Shown in pieces: positions 25,869 to 34,572 of a stretch of 64,000 nucleotides of DNA. Every line of letters begins with the position of its first letter. The first letter of the stretch is position 1. The notes under the pieces are model-generated. The model was not told where the DNA came from, searched no databases, and saw nothing but the letters and a program-made list of their open reading frames with translations. The translations under genes were made by a program, and so were the position numbers. The DNA is from Leucobacter weissii. Its GTDB lineage: Bacteria > Actinomycetota > Actinomycetes > Actinomycetales > Microbacteriaceae. The stretch spans positions 124,001 through 188,000 of the forward strand of contig NZ_JAGDYM010000010.1 in NCBI RefSeq assembly GCF_017565745.1, written 5' to 3'.

Positions 25869-27119
25869 TCATCGGACGGTGAAGTCGAGCGGCAGGCGCA
25901 CGGGGCCGTGGTTGCCGGAGTCGGGCAGCCATTCGTCCCCGCCCGGGCAGCTGAGCCCGGTGAACGCCTGCGCGAGCATCGGCAGCGCGACGCTCATGTC
26001 GGCGCGCGCGATGTAGTGGCCGAGGCAGTGGTGCACGCCCCCGCCGAAGGTGTGGTGGGGCTTGCGGTCCTTGGCGAGGATGTCTATCTCGGGATCCGGG
26101 TACGCCTCGGGGTCGGTGCCGCTCGACATGGTGAAGAGATGCACCGTGGTGCCCTTGGCGATCCGGAGTCCCTGGTACTCGAAGTCCTCGTTGGCCTCGC
26201 GGGTGACCCATCTGGTGGTCGGATTGACCCGCAGCCCCTCCTCGAGCGCCGGCCTGGTCAGCTCCTCGGGGTTCTGCGCCAGCAGTTCCCACTGCTCGGG
26301 ATGGCGGATGTAGGTCTGGAGGAGCAGGCCGAGCTGGTTGCGGGTGGTGTCCATGCCGCCGAAGAGCATCAGCACGAGGGCGTTGCGCAGTTCCTCGTCG
26401 CTGAGCTTGTCACCGTGCGCGGTGAAGCCGACCAGTCGCGAGACCACGTCTTCGCCGGGGTTCGCCTTGCGCTCCTCGATGAGGTCGTCGACGAAGTCGT
26501 AGAGCTCGTGCACCGCCCGGTCGATCCGTTCGATGTCCTCCTTGATGGTGATGCTGAGCGCGTAGCCGACGGTGTTTGCCCGATCCGCGATGAACGGCCA
26601 GTGCTCGTGGGACAGGCCCATCATGGCGCAGAGCGCTCGTGTGGCGAAGGGCTCCGAGAAGTCGGCGACGTACTCGACCTGCTCGCCGCGCGACTGCTTC
26701 GCCTTCATGTTCTTGATCAGCTCGGCCGCGATCTCCTCGAACTCCGGCTTGAGCGACTGGGCGACGCGCGGCGAGAACGCCGGATTGAGCAGGCGTCGGA
26801 TGCGATGGTGCTCCTCGCCCTCGAGCACGAGCAGGTTCTTCACCCACCAGTCGTAGAAGAGGCCGCCGTGGACGCCGTGGTGATCGGGCCATTTCGCGCT
26901 TCCCTGATTGAGGCTGGGGTGCTTCAGGAGTTCGGTGACCTCCCGGTAGCGCAGTACGGCGACACCGTAATTGGTGCCGGCGTACCAGTGTCGTTCCCGA
27001 GCGTCGCGCACCGCCTCGGAACTCATCGCGAAACTCGGGGAGGCGATGTCGAGGTAGGGCACCTCGTCGCCCACGGTGCTGTCGGCCGTGTGACTGGCCG
27101 CGCCGCTGACTGCGGTCAT
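25869..27119 (-). CDS. Cytochrome P450, second copy
   Basis: The protein is 416 aa and soluble. The I-helix is LMLFGGMDTTRNQ, the K-helix EEGLRVNPTTR, and the heme loop HTFGGGVHHCLGHYIARAD gives Cys at about 365. It is clearly a different subfamily from the P450 at 10707, as the surrounding residues differ throughout. AAGGAG precedes the ATG at 27119. No ferredoxin gene adjoins it. Divergent from it are an FprA-type reductase and a flavodoxin, a likely dedicated electron supply. It is probably in one operon with the GS-like ligase downstream. Confidence 0.96.
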   Translation of the reverse strand: MTAVSGAASHTADSTVGDEVPYLDIASPSFAMSSEAVRDARERHWYAGTNYGVAVLRYREVTELLKHPSLNQGSAKWPDHHGVHGGLFYDWWVKNLLVLEGEEHHRIRRLLNPAFSPRVAQSLKPEFEEIAAELIKNMKAKQSRGEQVEYVADFSEPFATRALCAMMGLSHEHWPFIADRANTVGYALSITIKEDIERIDRAVHELYDFVDDLIEERKANPGEDVVSRLVGFTAHGDKLSDEELRNALVLMLFGGMDTTRNQLGLLLQTYIRHPEQWELLAQNPEELTRPALEEGLRVNPTTRWVTREANEDFEYQGLRIAKGTTVHLFTMSSGTDPEAYPDPEIDILAKDRKPHHTFGGGVHHCLGHYIARADMSVALPMLAQAFTGLSCPGGDEWLPDSGNHGPVRLPLDFTVR

Positions 27120-27333
27120 TCGTACTCCTTCGTCGAATATCCGTACCTACCTGCATCGCACAGGTACGATAGGTAAATACGCTACATGTGAATCTTTTAT
27201 TCTGCAAGCATCGTTAGTGTTTCATGGGAGTGTTACCGAGAGAATTCGAACACATTTCAGAACAAAACCTTCACAATATGAATCTTTTGGGGGTACACTG
27301 GCCCTCACCACGATCGAAGCGAAGGAGCTGAGC
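27120..27333. promoter_or_regulatory. Divergent P450/FprA control region with twin TGAATCTTTT motifs
   Basis: This 214-bp spacer is much more AT-rich than its surroundings. TGAATCTTTT occurs at 27189-27198 and 27279-27288, 90 bp apart in the same orientation. Near 27142-27175, partially inverted repeats (ACCTACCTG...CAGGTACGATAGGT) lie upstream of the P450 start. A shared regulator for both transcripts is inferred. Confidence 0.5.
27270..27299 (+). promoter_or_regulatory. Predicted sigma-A promoter for the FprA-flavodoxin operon
   Basis: TTCACA (27270-27275) and TACACT (27294-27299) with an 18-bp spacer fit a -35/-10 pair. The second TGAATCTTTT motif lies within the spacer. The ATG follows about 34 bp after the -10, with GAAGGAGC in between. 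Confidence 0.5.
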
Positions 27334-28755
27334 ATGTCGGGAACTGCCCCGCCGAGCATCGCCATCGTCGGCAGCGGACCGACCGGCTGCTACCTCGCCC
27401 AGTCGCTGCTGCGCGCGCTCCCCGAGACGGAGATCACGATTCTCGACCGCCTGCCGAGCCCCTACGGTCTCGTGCGCTACGGCGTCGCCGCCGACCATCA
27501 GCACACCAAGGCGATCGCTCGACAGTTCGAGCGGGTCTTCCAGGATCCGAGGGTGACCTTCGCGGGGAACGTCGAGGTCGGCGAGCGCCTGGGGATCGAC
27601 GAGCTCCGCAGCGCGTACGACGCCGTCGTCTTCGCGACCGGCGTCGTGTCGGATCGCGAGCTCGACGTGCCCGGGGGCGCGCTGCCGGGCGTGTTCGGCG
27701 CCGGAGCCGTCACCCGGGTGCTGAACTCCCACCCGGCGGAACCGGCGGAGCTCCCGGAACTGGGGCCCGACGTGGTGGTCGTGGGCGGCGGCAACGTCGC
27801 CGTCGACGTGCTGCGCTTCCTGGTGAAGGACGCCGCGGGCTACGCCGAGAGCGATGTCGCCGATGCGGCGCTGGAGTCCTACCTCGCGCACCCGGCCGAG
27901 CGGGTCACCCTGCTCAACCGCTCAGATGCGGCCGCGGCGAAGAGCGATCCGCAGATGCTGAAGGAACTGGCTGCGCTTCCCCGGGGCTCCTACTCGATTC
28001 ACGGGTTCGACGGCGACCTCGGAGCCGCGGCGGGAGCATCCGGCGATCGCGTCGCGGCCGCGAGGATCGCCGCTCTCGCCGCACTGACCGCGCCGGAGCG
28101 CCCGGCGCGCCCGGGGCCCGAGGTATCGCTCCGCTTCGGAGCGACACCCCTCAGGATTCTCGGCGAGGACCGGGTGGAGGGCGTCGAGATCGTGGCGGGC
28201 GGTCGCGTCGAGACGATTCCGGCGACCTCCGTCGTCACCGCCATCGGCTTCCGCCCGGCCGCAGACGCCCTGCGGCGGCTGCTGGACGAGCACGGGCAGC
28301 CGGAATACGCGTCGACCGGGCGCGTGGCGCCCGGCGTCTACCGGGTCGGCTGGGCCAAACGCGGCCCGATCGGCGGCATCCCGGAGAACCGGAGTTGCGC
28401 CAAGGCGGTCGCGGAGGAGATCCTCGCCGATCTCGAATCCGGCGCGCTGACACGGGAGTCCCCGGACTCGCGCGCCCGAGCATCGCGTCCCGGATCGGGA
28501 TTCGAGGCGCTGCCCGAGTCCGTACGGGAGCACTCCGTCTCCTACGATCAGTGGCTGAGGCTCGATCGCCACGAGCGGGAGCACGCTCCGAGCGGTCGGA
28601 TCCGACGCAAGCTCAGCAGCACCCGGGCGATGCTCGCCGTCGCCCGGGCAGACGACGCCGAGGCGGTGCGCGCCATCGCCGAAGCAGACGACACGGCGGC
28701 GACGGACGACGTCGCCCCGGCACCATCCGCATACGAAAGGACCACACAGCAGTGA
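27334..28755 (+). CDS. FprA-type ferredoxin/flavodoxin-NADP+ reductase
   Basis: The protein is 473 aa of the adrenodoxin-reductase family. It has FAD motif IVGSGPTGCYLAQ (12-24), then LVRYGVAADHQHTKAI, the NADP motif VVVVGGGNVAVDVLRFL, and VYRVGWAKRGPIGGIPENR. The last 80 residues or so are charged and low-complexity. It should deliver electrons from NADPH to the flavodoxin encoded next, whose GTG overlaps its stop by 4 bp. The divergent P450 is the obvious final acceptor (inference). GAAGGAGC sits before the ATG at 27334. Confidence 0.93.
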   Translation: MSGTAPPSIAIVGSGPTGCYLAQSLLRALPETEITILDRLPSPYGLVRYGVAADHQHTKAIARQFERVFQDPRVTFAGNVEVGERLGIDELRSAYDAVVFATGVVSDRELDVPGGALPGVFGAGAVTRVLNSHPAEPAELPELGPDVVVVGGGNVAVDVLRFLVKDAAGYAESDVADAALESYLAHPAERVTLLNRSDAAAAKSDPQMLKELAALPRGSYSIHGFDGDLGAAAGASGDRVAAARIAALAALTAPERPARPGPEVSLRFGATPLRILGEDRVEGVEIVAGGRVETIPATSVVTAIGFRPAADALRRLLDEHGQPEYASTGRVAPGVYRVGWAKRGPIGGIPENRSCAKAVAEEILADLESGALTRESPDSRARASRPGSGFEALPESVREHSVSYDQWLRLDRHEREHAPSGRIRRKLSSTRAMLAVARADDAEAVRAIAEADDTAATDDVAPAPSAYERTTQQ

Positions 28756-29216
28756 AGATCACCGTTCTCTACGGCACCGAGTCGGGCAACAGCGAGCTGA
28801 TCGCCGAAGACCTGGGGGCGAAGCTGCGCGAGACCGTCGATGAGGTCGAGGTGTTCGACCTGCAGAACGTCGACCCCGCGGACCTCACCTCGGATTCCTT
28901 CTACATCGTGGTCTGCTCGACCCATGGAGAGGGGGACCTGCCGAACACCGCGATCCCCTTCGCGGAGGCATTCGATGCGGCGCTCCCGGATCTGAGCGGC
29001 GTGCGCTACGCGATGTTCGGCCTGGGCGACAGCTTCTACGAGGAGACGTACAGCCAGGGCAGCGAGCACATCGATCGCCGCTTCGCCGCCCAGGGCGCCG
29101 AGCGCGTCGGCGAGTACGGCCGCCACGACGCCTCGTCCTGGGATCTCGGCAGCGATGTCGCCCTGGAGTGGCTGCCGGCCGTCCTCGACGAAGCCGCCGC
29201 GGAACGCGTCGCCTGA
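28752..29216 (+). CDS. Flavodoxin
   Basis: The protein is 154 aa. The FMN phosphate loop is YGTESGNSELIA (8-19), and the isoalloxazine loops are CSTHGEGDLPNT and FGLGDSFYEETY. It is acidic and soluble. The GTG start is set by a GTGA overlap with the FprA-like gene. A flavodoxin coupled to an FprA reductase next to a P450 recalls systems such as cindoxin with P450cin. It ends tail to tail with the third C26 gene. Confidence 0.93.
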   Translation: MKITVLYGTESGNSELIAEDLGAKLRETVDEVEVFDLQNVDPADLTSDSFYIVVCSTHGEGDLPNTAIPFAEAFDAALPDLSGVRYAMFGLGDSFYEETYSQGSEHIDRRFAAQGAERVGEYGRHDASSWDLGSDVALEWLPAVLDEAAAERVA

Positions 29217-29254
29217 TCCTCGCCGTCCGCCGGCGCGGCGGCCTCGCGGCGGCC

Positions 29255-30043
29255 TCAGCGCACGCGTGCCCTCGCGCGCTCGACCAGCGCCTCGAAGATC
29301 AGCCGCCGGTCGTCGACGTCGGCTCGCTTCTCCTCCGGGTGCCACTGCACGCCGAGCACCCAGCTCGCCGTCCGGTGCTCGGTGCCCTCGACGATGCCGT
29401 CGGCGGCGTGCGCGACCGCGCGGAGCTCCGGGCCCACGCGGTCCACCGCCTGATGGTGGCCGTTGCGGACGATCGCCTCCGTGCGTCCGAGCACCTCGGC
29501 GATCCGCGAGCCCGGCTCGAGCGTGACCGCCTCGTCGATCATGAGTCCGTCGCCTCCGGGCCCCCGGTGGATGCCCCAGTGCTCGATGTCGGGGATCAGC
29601 GTGCCGCCGAAGGCGACGTTGAGCAGTTGCGAACCCCGGCAGAACGCGAGGGTCGGCAGATCTCGGCGGACGCACTCGTGCATGAGGGCGATGCAGAATT
29701 CGTCCGCGCGCTTGTCGACGCCGTAGTATCCGCGCGGTGGCGGACCGTCGTAGCCGTAGCAGGTGACGTCGACGTCGCCGCCGCCGAGGAACAGCACCGC
29801 GGCGGCGGCGTCGCAGATCTCCGCGATCGCCGAGGTCTCAGCCCCTGCGGAATCCACGAGTCGCGGGCGTCCGCCCGCGACCCGGACCGCGTCGAAGGCG
29901 ACGACGGTCAGCTCGAGCGCGAGATCGTGCGCCCCCTGATCCATGCCGGGGAAGGTGAGCGATACGACGACCGGGATCACCGGGCCGTCGGCCCGCTCCG
30001 GTCCGCGCGCGAAGCGTTCCGGGTCGAGCGCAAGGTCTGCCAT
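29255..30043 (-). CDS. Class C26 gamma-glutamyl hydrolase (PuuD-like), copy 3
   Basis: The protein is 262 aa. Nucleophile region LAFCRGSQLLNVAFGG (Cys135), VLFLGGGDVDV, NGHHQAVDRVG and VQWHPEE (His235, Glu237) define the active site. It carries a family-typical YGVDKRADEFCIALM segment. It is encoded after the second permease on the same strand, separated by a strong hairpin. With the hydrolases at 11882 and 22839 it makes three paralogues in 19 kb, which suggests different glutamyl substrates. Confidence 0.9.
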   Translation of the reverse strand: MADLALDPERFARGPERADGPVIPVVVSLTFPGMDQGAHDLALELTVVAFDAVRVAGGRPRLVDSAGAETSAIAEICDAAAAVLFLGGGDVDVTCYGYDGPPPRGYYGVDKRADEFCIALMHECVRRDLPTLAFCRGSQLLNVAFGGTLIPDIEHWGIHRGPGGDGLMIDEAVTLEPGSRIAEVLGRTEAIVRNGHHQAVDRVGPELRAVAHAADGIVEGTEHRTASWVLGVQWHPEEKRADVDDRRLIFEALVERARARVR

Positions 30044-30086
30044 GAGCGCCTCTCTGAATCGGTTGCCGGGATGCGCCCCGCACCCG

Positions 30087-30145
30087 CGCGCAGGGCGCGA
30101 CCGGGGGTTCGGCCGGTTGACCGGTCCCCGGTCGCGCCCTGCGCG
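30087..30145 (-). terminator. 20-bp perfect hairpin between permease 2 and C26 copy 3
   Basis: Arms at 30087-30106 and 30126-30145 (beginning CGCGCAGGGC and ending GCCCTGCGCG) are perfectly complementary over 20 bp. The 19-nt loop holds a small CCGGT/ACCGG stem. It could terminate the permease transcript or protect its 3' end and lower expression of the hydrolase. Confidence 0.6.
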
Positions 30146-30165
30146 GGGCGGGAGGGAGACACGCC

Positions 30166-31758
30166 TCAGACGACGGTCTTGATCGCCCCGCTGGCATCGC
30201 CCGCGGGAGCGTCGCCGCGAAGGTGCGCCTTCGTGACCAGCATGTAGGTGAAGCCGACCGCCAGCACGATCAGCAGCACGATCAGCACCGCCCAGTCGAG
30301 GAACGTGTTGTCGTTCACGGGCCAGGGGAAGGAGATGTTCAGGATGGCGATCACGCCCCAGAGCAGGGCGAGGATGTTGACGGGATAGGCCCACGCTCCG
30401 AGCGTGAACTTGCCCGCCGGCTTCCACCCCTTGATGCGGGCTCGCAGCGCAGCCAGCACCACCATCTGGAACCCGATGTAGATACCGACGGTGCCGAAGG
30501 CGATCAGCGCGGTGAGCGCGTTCTCGGCGAACAGCGACAGCAGGATGAACAGCGCCGGGAACACGGCCGCCGTGATCACGGCGTTGCTCGGCACGCCGCG
30601 GGACGGGGTGTGATGCGCGAGCCACTTCGAGGCGGGGAGGAACCCGTCGCGGCCCATCGAGAACAGCAGCCGGCTGGCGGCGGCCTGGAGGCTCGTGACG
30701 CACGAGATGAACGCGATGCAGACGACGATCATGACGACGGGGAAGACGGGTCCGAACGCGTCGCTGATCGCGGCGCTGACCGGGTTCGCCACGGTGCCGT
30801 CTGCGACCTTGGAGTAATCGGGCACCGCGAGCACCAGCGAGAACACGAGCAGATTCGCGGTGAGGCCGCCGACGTAGAGGGTCATCCGCATGGACTTGGG
30901 CACCTGGCGGCTGGGATCCTTCACCTCCTCGGCCACGTCGCCGTTGGCCTCGAAGCCGTAGTACGCGTACATGCCGATCAGCGCGGCCCAGGCGAAGGCG
31001 CCGAAGTATCCGCCGATTCCGCTGCCGAAGGGACCGTCTGCGCCGATCACGGTCACGGTGCCGTCGGGCGCGGTGATCTGATTGGTGAAGAACACCGAGA
31101 AGGAGTGGCCCGGATGCTCCGGATCGTTGCCGGCGAGGAAGACGAAGTTGCGGATGATCAGGTAGACGCCGATCGCGACCGAGCCGATCATCTCCGCGAT
31201 CAGGCCGACCATGGCCGCGATGCTGAGCGCCCTGGTCCCCAGGTAGTTCAGCACGGAGGCCACGAACAGCGCGCCGAGTGCGACCAGCACGGTGACGCCC
31301 GCGGTCGGGGCCGGGCGCGCCTCGTCGTAGCCCAGGAAGGCGTCGATGAGGAACGGGGCGACGCTGTAGGCCACGGCGGCGATGGTGCCGACGAGGGCGA
31401 CCACGTAGATCCAGCCGTTCATCCACGCCCATTTGCGACCCCAGAGACGACGCGACCAGGGGTAGACGCCTCCCGCGACCGGATAGTTCGAGACGACCTC
31501 GCCGAAGACGAGGGCCACGAGGAACTGACCGACGAGCGCGATGACGAGGGCCCACGCCATGGGCGGGCCGGCGCTCATGAACGAGAAGGCGAACATCGCG
31601 TAGACGCCGGCGATGGGCGAGAGGTACGTGAAGCCGAGGGAGACGTTGCCCCAGAACCCCATCTCGCGCTTGAAGGTCGTGTCGTAGCTGTAGCCGAGCG
31701 ATGCGAGATGCGCAGCATCCTCATCGTGCTCGACTGCTGTGGTCGATTGTTCATTCAT
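30166..31758 (-). CDS. APC-superfamily amino acid/amine permease, copy 2
   Basis: The protein is 530 aa with about 12 membrane helices. After an acidic cytosolic N-terminus come LGYSYDTTFKREMGFWGNVS and LGFTYLSPIAGVYAMFAF, then FGEVVSNYPVAGGVYPWSRR and YAYYGFEANGDVAEEVKDPS, typical of eukaryotic-like GABA/choline permease relatives of the APC family. It probably imports an amine or amino acid for the second module. The ATG at 31758 was chosen with GAGGGAG upstream. An in-frame ATG at 31785 adds 9 residues. It is divergent from agmatine deiminase. Confidence 0.92.
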   Translation of the reverse strand: MNEQSTTAVEHDEDAAHLASLGYSYDTTFKREMGFWGNVSLGFTYLSPIAGVYAMFAFSFMSAGPPMAWALVIALVGQFLVALVFGEVVSNYPVAGGVYPWSRRLWGRKWAWMNGWIYVVALVGTIAAVAYSVAPFLIDAFLGYDEARPAPTAGVTVLVALGALFVASVLNYLGTRALSIAAMVGLIAEMIGSVAIGVYLIIRNFVFLAGNDPEHPGHSFSVFFTNQITAPDGTVTVIGADGPFGSGIGGYFGAFAWAALIGMYAYYGFEANGDVAEEVKDPSRQVPKSMRMTLYVGGLTANLLVFSLVLAVPDYSKVADGTVANPVSAAISDAFGPVFPVVMIVVCIAFISCVTSLQAAASRLLFSMGRDGFLPASKWLAHHTPSRGVPSNAVITAAVFPALFILLSLFAENALTALIAFGTVGIYIGFQMVVLAALRARIKGWKPAGKFTLGAWAYPVNILALLWGVIAILNISFPWPVNDNTFLDWAVLIVLLIVLAVGFTYMLVTKAHLRGDAPAGDASGAIKTVV

Positions 31759-31919
31759 GGTGATTGGGTACTCCCTCGTACTCATTCCCGCACGGACGGC
31801 CCGCTGCCGACCGATCAGAAATATAACCTACACATAGATGTTTTAGTTTTCAATAGCGGAAACACAGATGTAATACCGTAGCCCCAGAAACGTCATATAT
31901 TCCTCTATTCTTAAATGAT

Positions 31920-31933
31920 TCTTCGACCGAAGA
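31920..31933. promoter_or_regulatory. Short inverted repeat in the permease 2/agmatine deiminase spacer
   Basis: TCTTCG-AC-CGAAGA is a perfect 6-bp dyad in the AT-rich 238-bp divergent spacer (31759-31996). No other strong signal was recognised there. Confidence 0.3.
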
Positions 31934-31996
31934 TCCCCCTCCCCGGCTGAGTATGATGAGCGGAGGATCCGAGCAGGAGAAGAGACGAGGCCGACG

Positions 31997-33019
31997 ATGA
32001 CCACCTGGCGCATGCCGATCGAGGGGCACCCGCAGGAGCGGGTCTGGCTGGCCTGGCCGACCACCGGCTACACCCTGGGAGACACCGAGGCCGACGCCGA
32101 GGAGGCGCGATCCTGCTGGGCCGCGGTCGCGAACGCCGCCGCCAGGTTCCAGCCGGTCACCGTCGTGGTGAATCCGGGCGATGAGTCCGTCGCCCGCCGC
32201 TACCTGTCCGGCGAGATCGCACTGCTCACCGCAGCGCTCGACGACGCGTGGATGCGGGACATCGGACCGAGCTTCGTCATCGGGGACGACGGCTCCCTGG
32301 GCGCGGTGAACTTCGTGTTCAACGGCTGGGGCGCGCAGGACTGGGCCGAGTGGGGCAACGATCAGCACATCGGCAGCATCGTGGCGGAGGCCGCCGGAGC
32401 CATCCGCATCGACAGCGCGCTCGTGAACGAGGGCGGCGGCATCCAGGTCGACGGCACGGGGCGCGTGGTGCTCACCGAGACGGTGCAGCTCGACCCGGGG
32501 CGCAACCCCGGTTGGACGAAGGAGCGGGTCGAGGCGGAGCTGACCCGTACGATCGGGACGACCAGCGCCCTCTGGCTGCCCCGGGGGCTCACCCGGGACC
32601 ACGACACCTTCGGCACCCGCGGGCACAGCGACATCCTCGCCGCGTTCCCGGTCCCGGACGCGCTGCTCATGCATCGACAGGATTCGGCGTCCCACCCCGA
32701 CCACGAGATCGCCCGCGTCAATCACGAGGTGGCCGAGCGATACCGCAGCGACACCGGTGCGGGCTTCGAGATCGTCGACCTCCCCGCGCCCGAGGCGCTG
32801 CGCGACGAGGAGGGCTTCGTCGACTACAGCTACATCAATCATCTGGTGATCAACGACGCGGTGCTCGCCTGCACCTTCGAGGACCCGGCCGACGACCGGG
32901 CGCTCGGGATCCTGAGAGAGTTCTACCCCGGGCGCGAGGTGGTGGGGATCGACGCCAGGCCGCTCTTCGCGCGCGGGGGCGGCATCCACTGCATCACGCA
33001 GCAGCAGCCGAAGGTGTGA
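31997..33019 (+). CDS. aguA: Agmatine deiminase
   Basis: The protein is 340 aa of the agmatine-deiminase/porphyromonas-type PAD family. Start region VWLAWPTTGYTLGD, substrate loop DDAWMRDIGPSFVI, catalytic FNGWGAQDW and LVNEGGGIQVDG, RGHSDILAAF, and the C-terminal nucleophile in GGGIHCITQQQP (Cys332) match the family. It converts agmatine to N-carbamoylputrescine and ammonia in the cytosol, a step toward putrescine. No N-carbamoylputrescine amidase is in the window. It is followed 17 bp later by an aldehyde dehydrogenase in the same operon. Confidence 0.93.
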   Translation: MTTWRMPIEGHPQERVWLAWPTTGYTLGDTEADAEEARSCWAAVANAAARFQPVTVVVNPGDESVARRYLSGEIALLTAALDDAWMRDIGPSFVIGDDGSLGAVNFVFNGWGAQDWAEWGNDQHIGSIVAEAAGAIRIDSALVNEGGGIQVDGTGRVVLTETVQLDPGRNPGWTKERVEAELTRTIGTTSALWLPRGLTRDHDTFGTRGHSDILAAFPVPDALLMHRQDSASHPDHEIARVNHEVAERYRSDTGAGFEIVDLPAPEALRDEEGFVDYSYINHLVINDAVLACTFEDPADDRALGILREFYPGREVVGIDARPLFARGGGIHCITQQQPKV

Positions 33020-33036
33020 GAGACGAGGAACGAGAC

Positions 33037-34572
33037 ATGACCGACACCGCGCTCGCCCCGGAGATCGAGACCGTCGTCGCCGCGGCCGCGGGGGCGGCGC
33101 CCGCGTTCGCCGCCACCGCCCCCCGGGATCGCGCCCGGGCGATCGTCGCCGTCGCCGACGCGCTCGATGAGGCCGGGCCGCGCCTGGTCGAGATCGCGCG
33201 GCGAGAGACCGGCCTCACGGAAGCGCGGCTCAGCGGCGAGGTCGCCCGCACCTCGGTGCAGCTCCGCCTGTTCGCAGACGCCCTCGTGGACGGGGGCTAC
33301 CTCGATGCGCGCATCGACCATGCGGATCCCGATTTCGTGCTCGGTCCCCGCCCCGATATCAGGCGCACGCACCTGCCGCTCGGACCCGTCATCAACTTCT
33401 CGGCCTCCAACTTCCCCTTCGCCTTCTCCGTGCTGGGCGGGGACTCGGCGGCCGTCCTCGCGGCCGGCTGCCCGCTGATCGTCAAGGCGCACTCCGGCCA
33501 CCCCGAGCTCAGCGACGCGACCGCAGAGGTCGCCGTCGCGGCGCTGCGGTCCTCCGGCATGCCGGAGGGCGTCCTCCACGTGATCCACGGCCAGGAAGCC
33601 GGGGTCGCGGTGCTCGAGGATCCGCGGATCGCAGCCGGCGCCTTCACCGGCTCGATCCGCGTCGGACGGCTGCTCGCCGACATCGCCGCGGCGCGACCGG
33701 CTCCGATCCCGTTCTACGGCGAACTGGGCAGCGTCAATCCCGTCTTCGTGACCGCCGACGCCATCGCCGAACGAGCCGACGAGATCGCCGCCGGCTATCT
33801 GACGAGCGTCTCGGGATCCGCCGGGCAGCTGTGCACCAAACCCGGCTTCGTGTTCATCCCGTCCGGCAGCGCGCTGCCGGACGCCGTGCGAGCCGCGGGC
33901 CCGGGACTCCCCGAGCACCGCCTGCTCGGGCCGCGCATCGCGCGGAGCTTCGCCGAGCGGCGCGACGCGATCCTCGGCACCGCGGGAGTGCGCCCGGTGA
34001 TCGACGGTTCGATCCGCTTCGACTCGGAGGGGCAGGGCTGGGCGACGCCGACGGTGGTCTCGGTCGCGCTCGACGACTTCCGCGCCGGGCGCCGGGAACT
34101 GCTCGAGGAGGCGTTCGGTCCGCTCTCGATCCTCGTGGAGATCCCGGAGGGCGCCGATCCCGCCGCCCTGGTGCCGGAGTTCTTCGAGGGCAACCTGACG
34201 GGCACCCTGCACCTGAGCGGCCCCGAGGCGGGCGGGGAGACCGCGAACGCCGCTGCGCTGCGCGCGCTCGTCGACGCGCTCGGACGGCAGGTGGGCCGGG
34301 TGCTGTTCAACGGCTGGCCGACGGGCGTGGCGGTCACGCCCGCGCAGCAGCACGGCGGACCCTGGCCCGCGACGACCAACGACTCGAGCACCTCGGTCGG
34401 CACGGCCGCGATCGCGCGGTTCCTGCGCCCCGTCGCGTTCCAGAACGCCCCCGCCGCGTTCCTGCCGCTCGCACTCCGCGATGACAATCCCCTCGACGTG
34501 CCCCGGTCCATCGCTCCGGCGGGCGAGTCGGGCGACTGGGGTGCGCGCTTCTCGGAGCCGGTGGTTCGATGA
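33037..34572 (+). CDS. Aldehyde dehydrogenase, 2-oxoglutarate-semialdehyde-dehydrogenase-like
   Basis: The protein is 511 aa of the NADP-dependent ALDH group with LPLGPVINFSASNFPFAFSV, VKAHSGHPELSD, GAFTGSIRVGR, the general base in YGELGSVNPVF (Glu229), the nucleophile in GQLCTKPGF (Cys266) and NGWPTGVAVTPAQQHGGPWP. These motifs resemble ketoglutarate-semialdehyde or fatty-aldehyde dehydrogenases of this subfamily. GAGGAA precedes the ATG at 33037. Encoded after agmatine deiminase, it may finish oxidation of an amine-derived aldehyde, but the substrate is uncertain. Confidence 0.9.
   Translation: MTDTALAPEIETVVAAAAGAAPAFAATAPRDRARAIVAVADALDEAGPRLVEIARRETGLTEARLSGEVARTSVQLRLFADALVDGGYLDARIDHADPDFVLGPRPDIRRTHLPLGPVINFSASNFPFAFSVLGGDSAAVLAAGCPLIVKAHSGHPELSDATAEVAVAALRSSGMPEGVLHVIHGQEAGVAVLEDPRIAAGAFTGSIRVGRLLADIAAARPAPIPFYGELGSVNPVFVTADAIAERADEIAAGYLTSVSGSAGQLCTKPGFVFIPSGSALPDAVRAAGPGLPEHRLLGPRIARSFAERRDAILGTAGVRPVIDGSIRFDSEGQGWATPTVVSVALDDFRAGRRELLEEAFGPLSILVEIPEGADPAALVPEFFEGNLTGTLHLSGPEAGGETANAAALRALVDALGRQVGRVLFNGWPTGVAVTPAQQHGGPWPATTNDSSTSVGTAAIARFLRPVAFQNAPAAFLPLALRDDNPLDVPRSIAPAGESGDWGARFSEPVVR

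Noticed and set aside
29255-31555. Long frame joining the third C26 hydrolase with the permease region
   Set aside because: The upstream part is a shadow of the permease. The hydrolase begins at the ATG at 30043.
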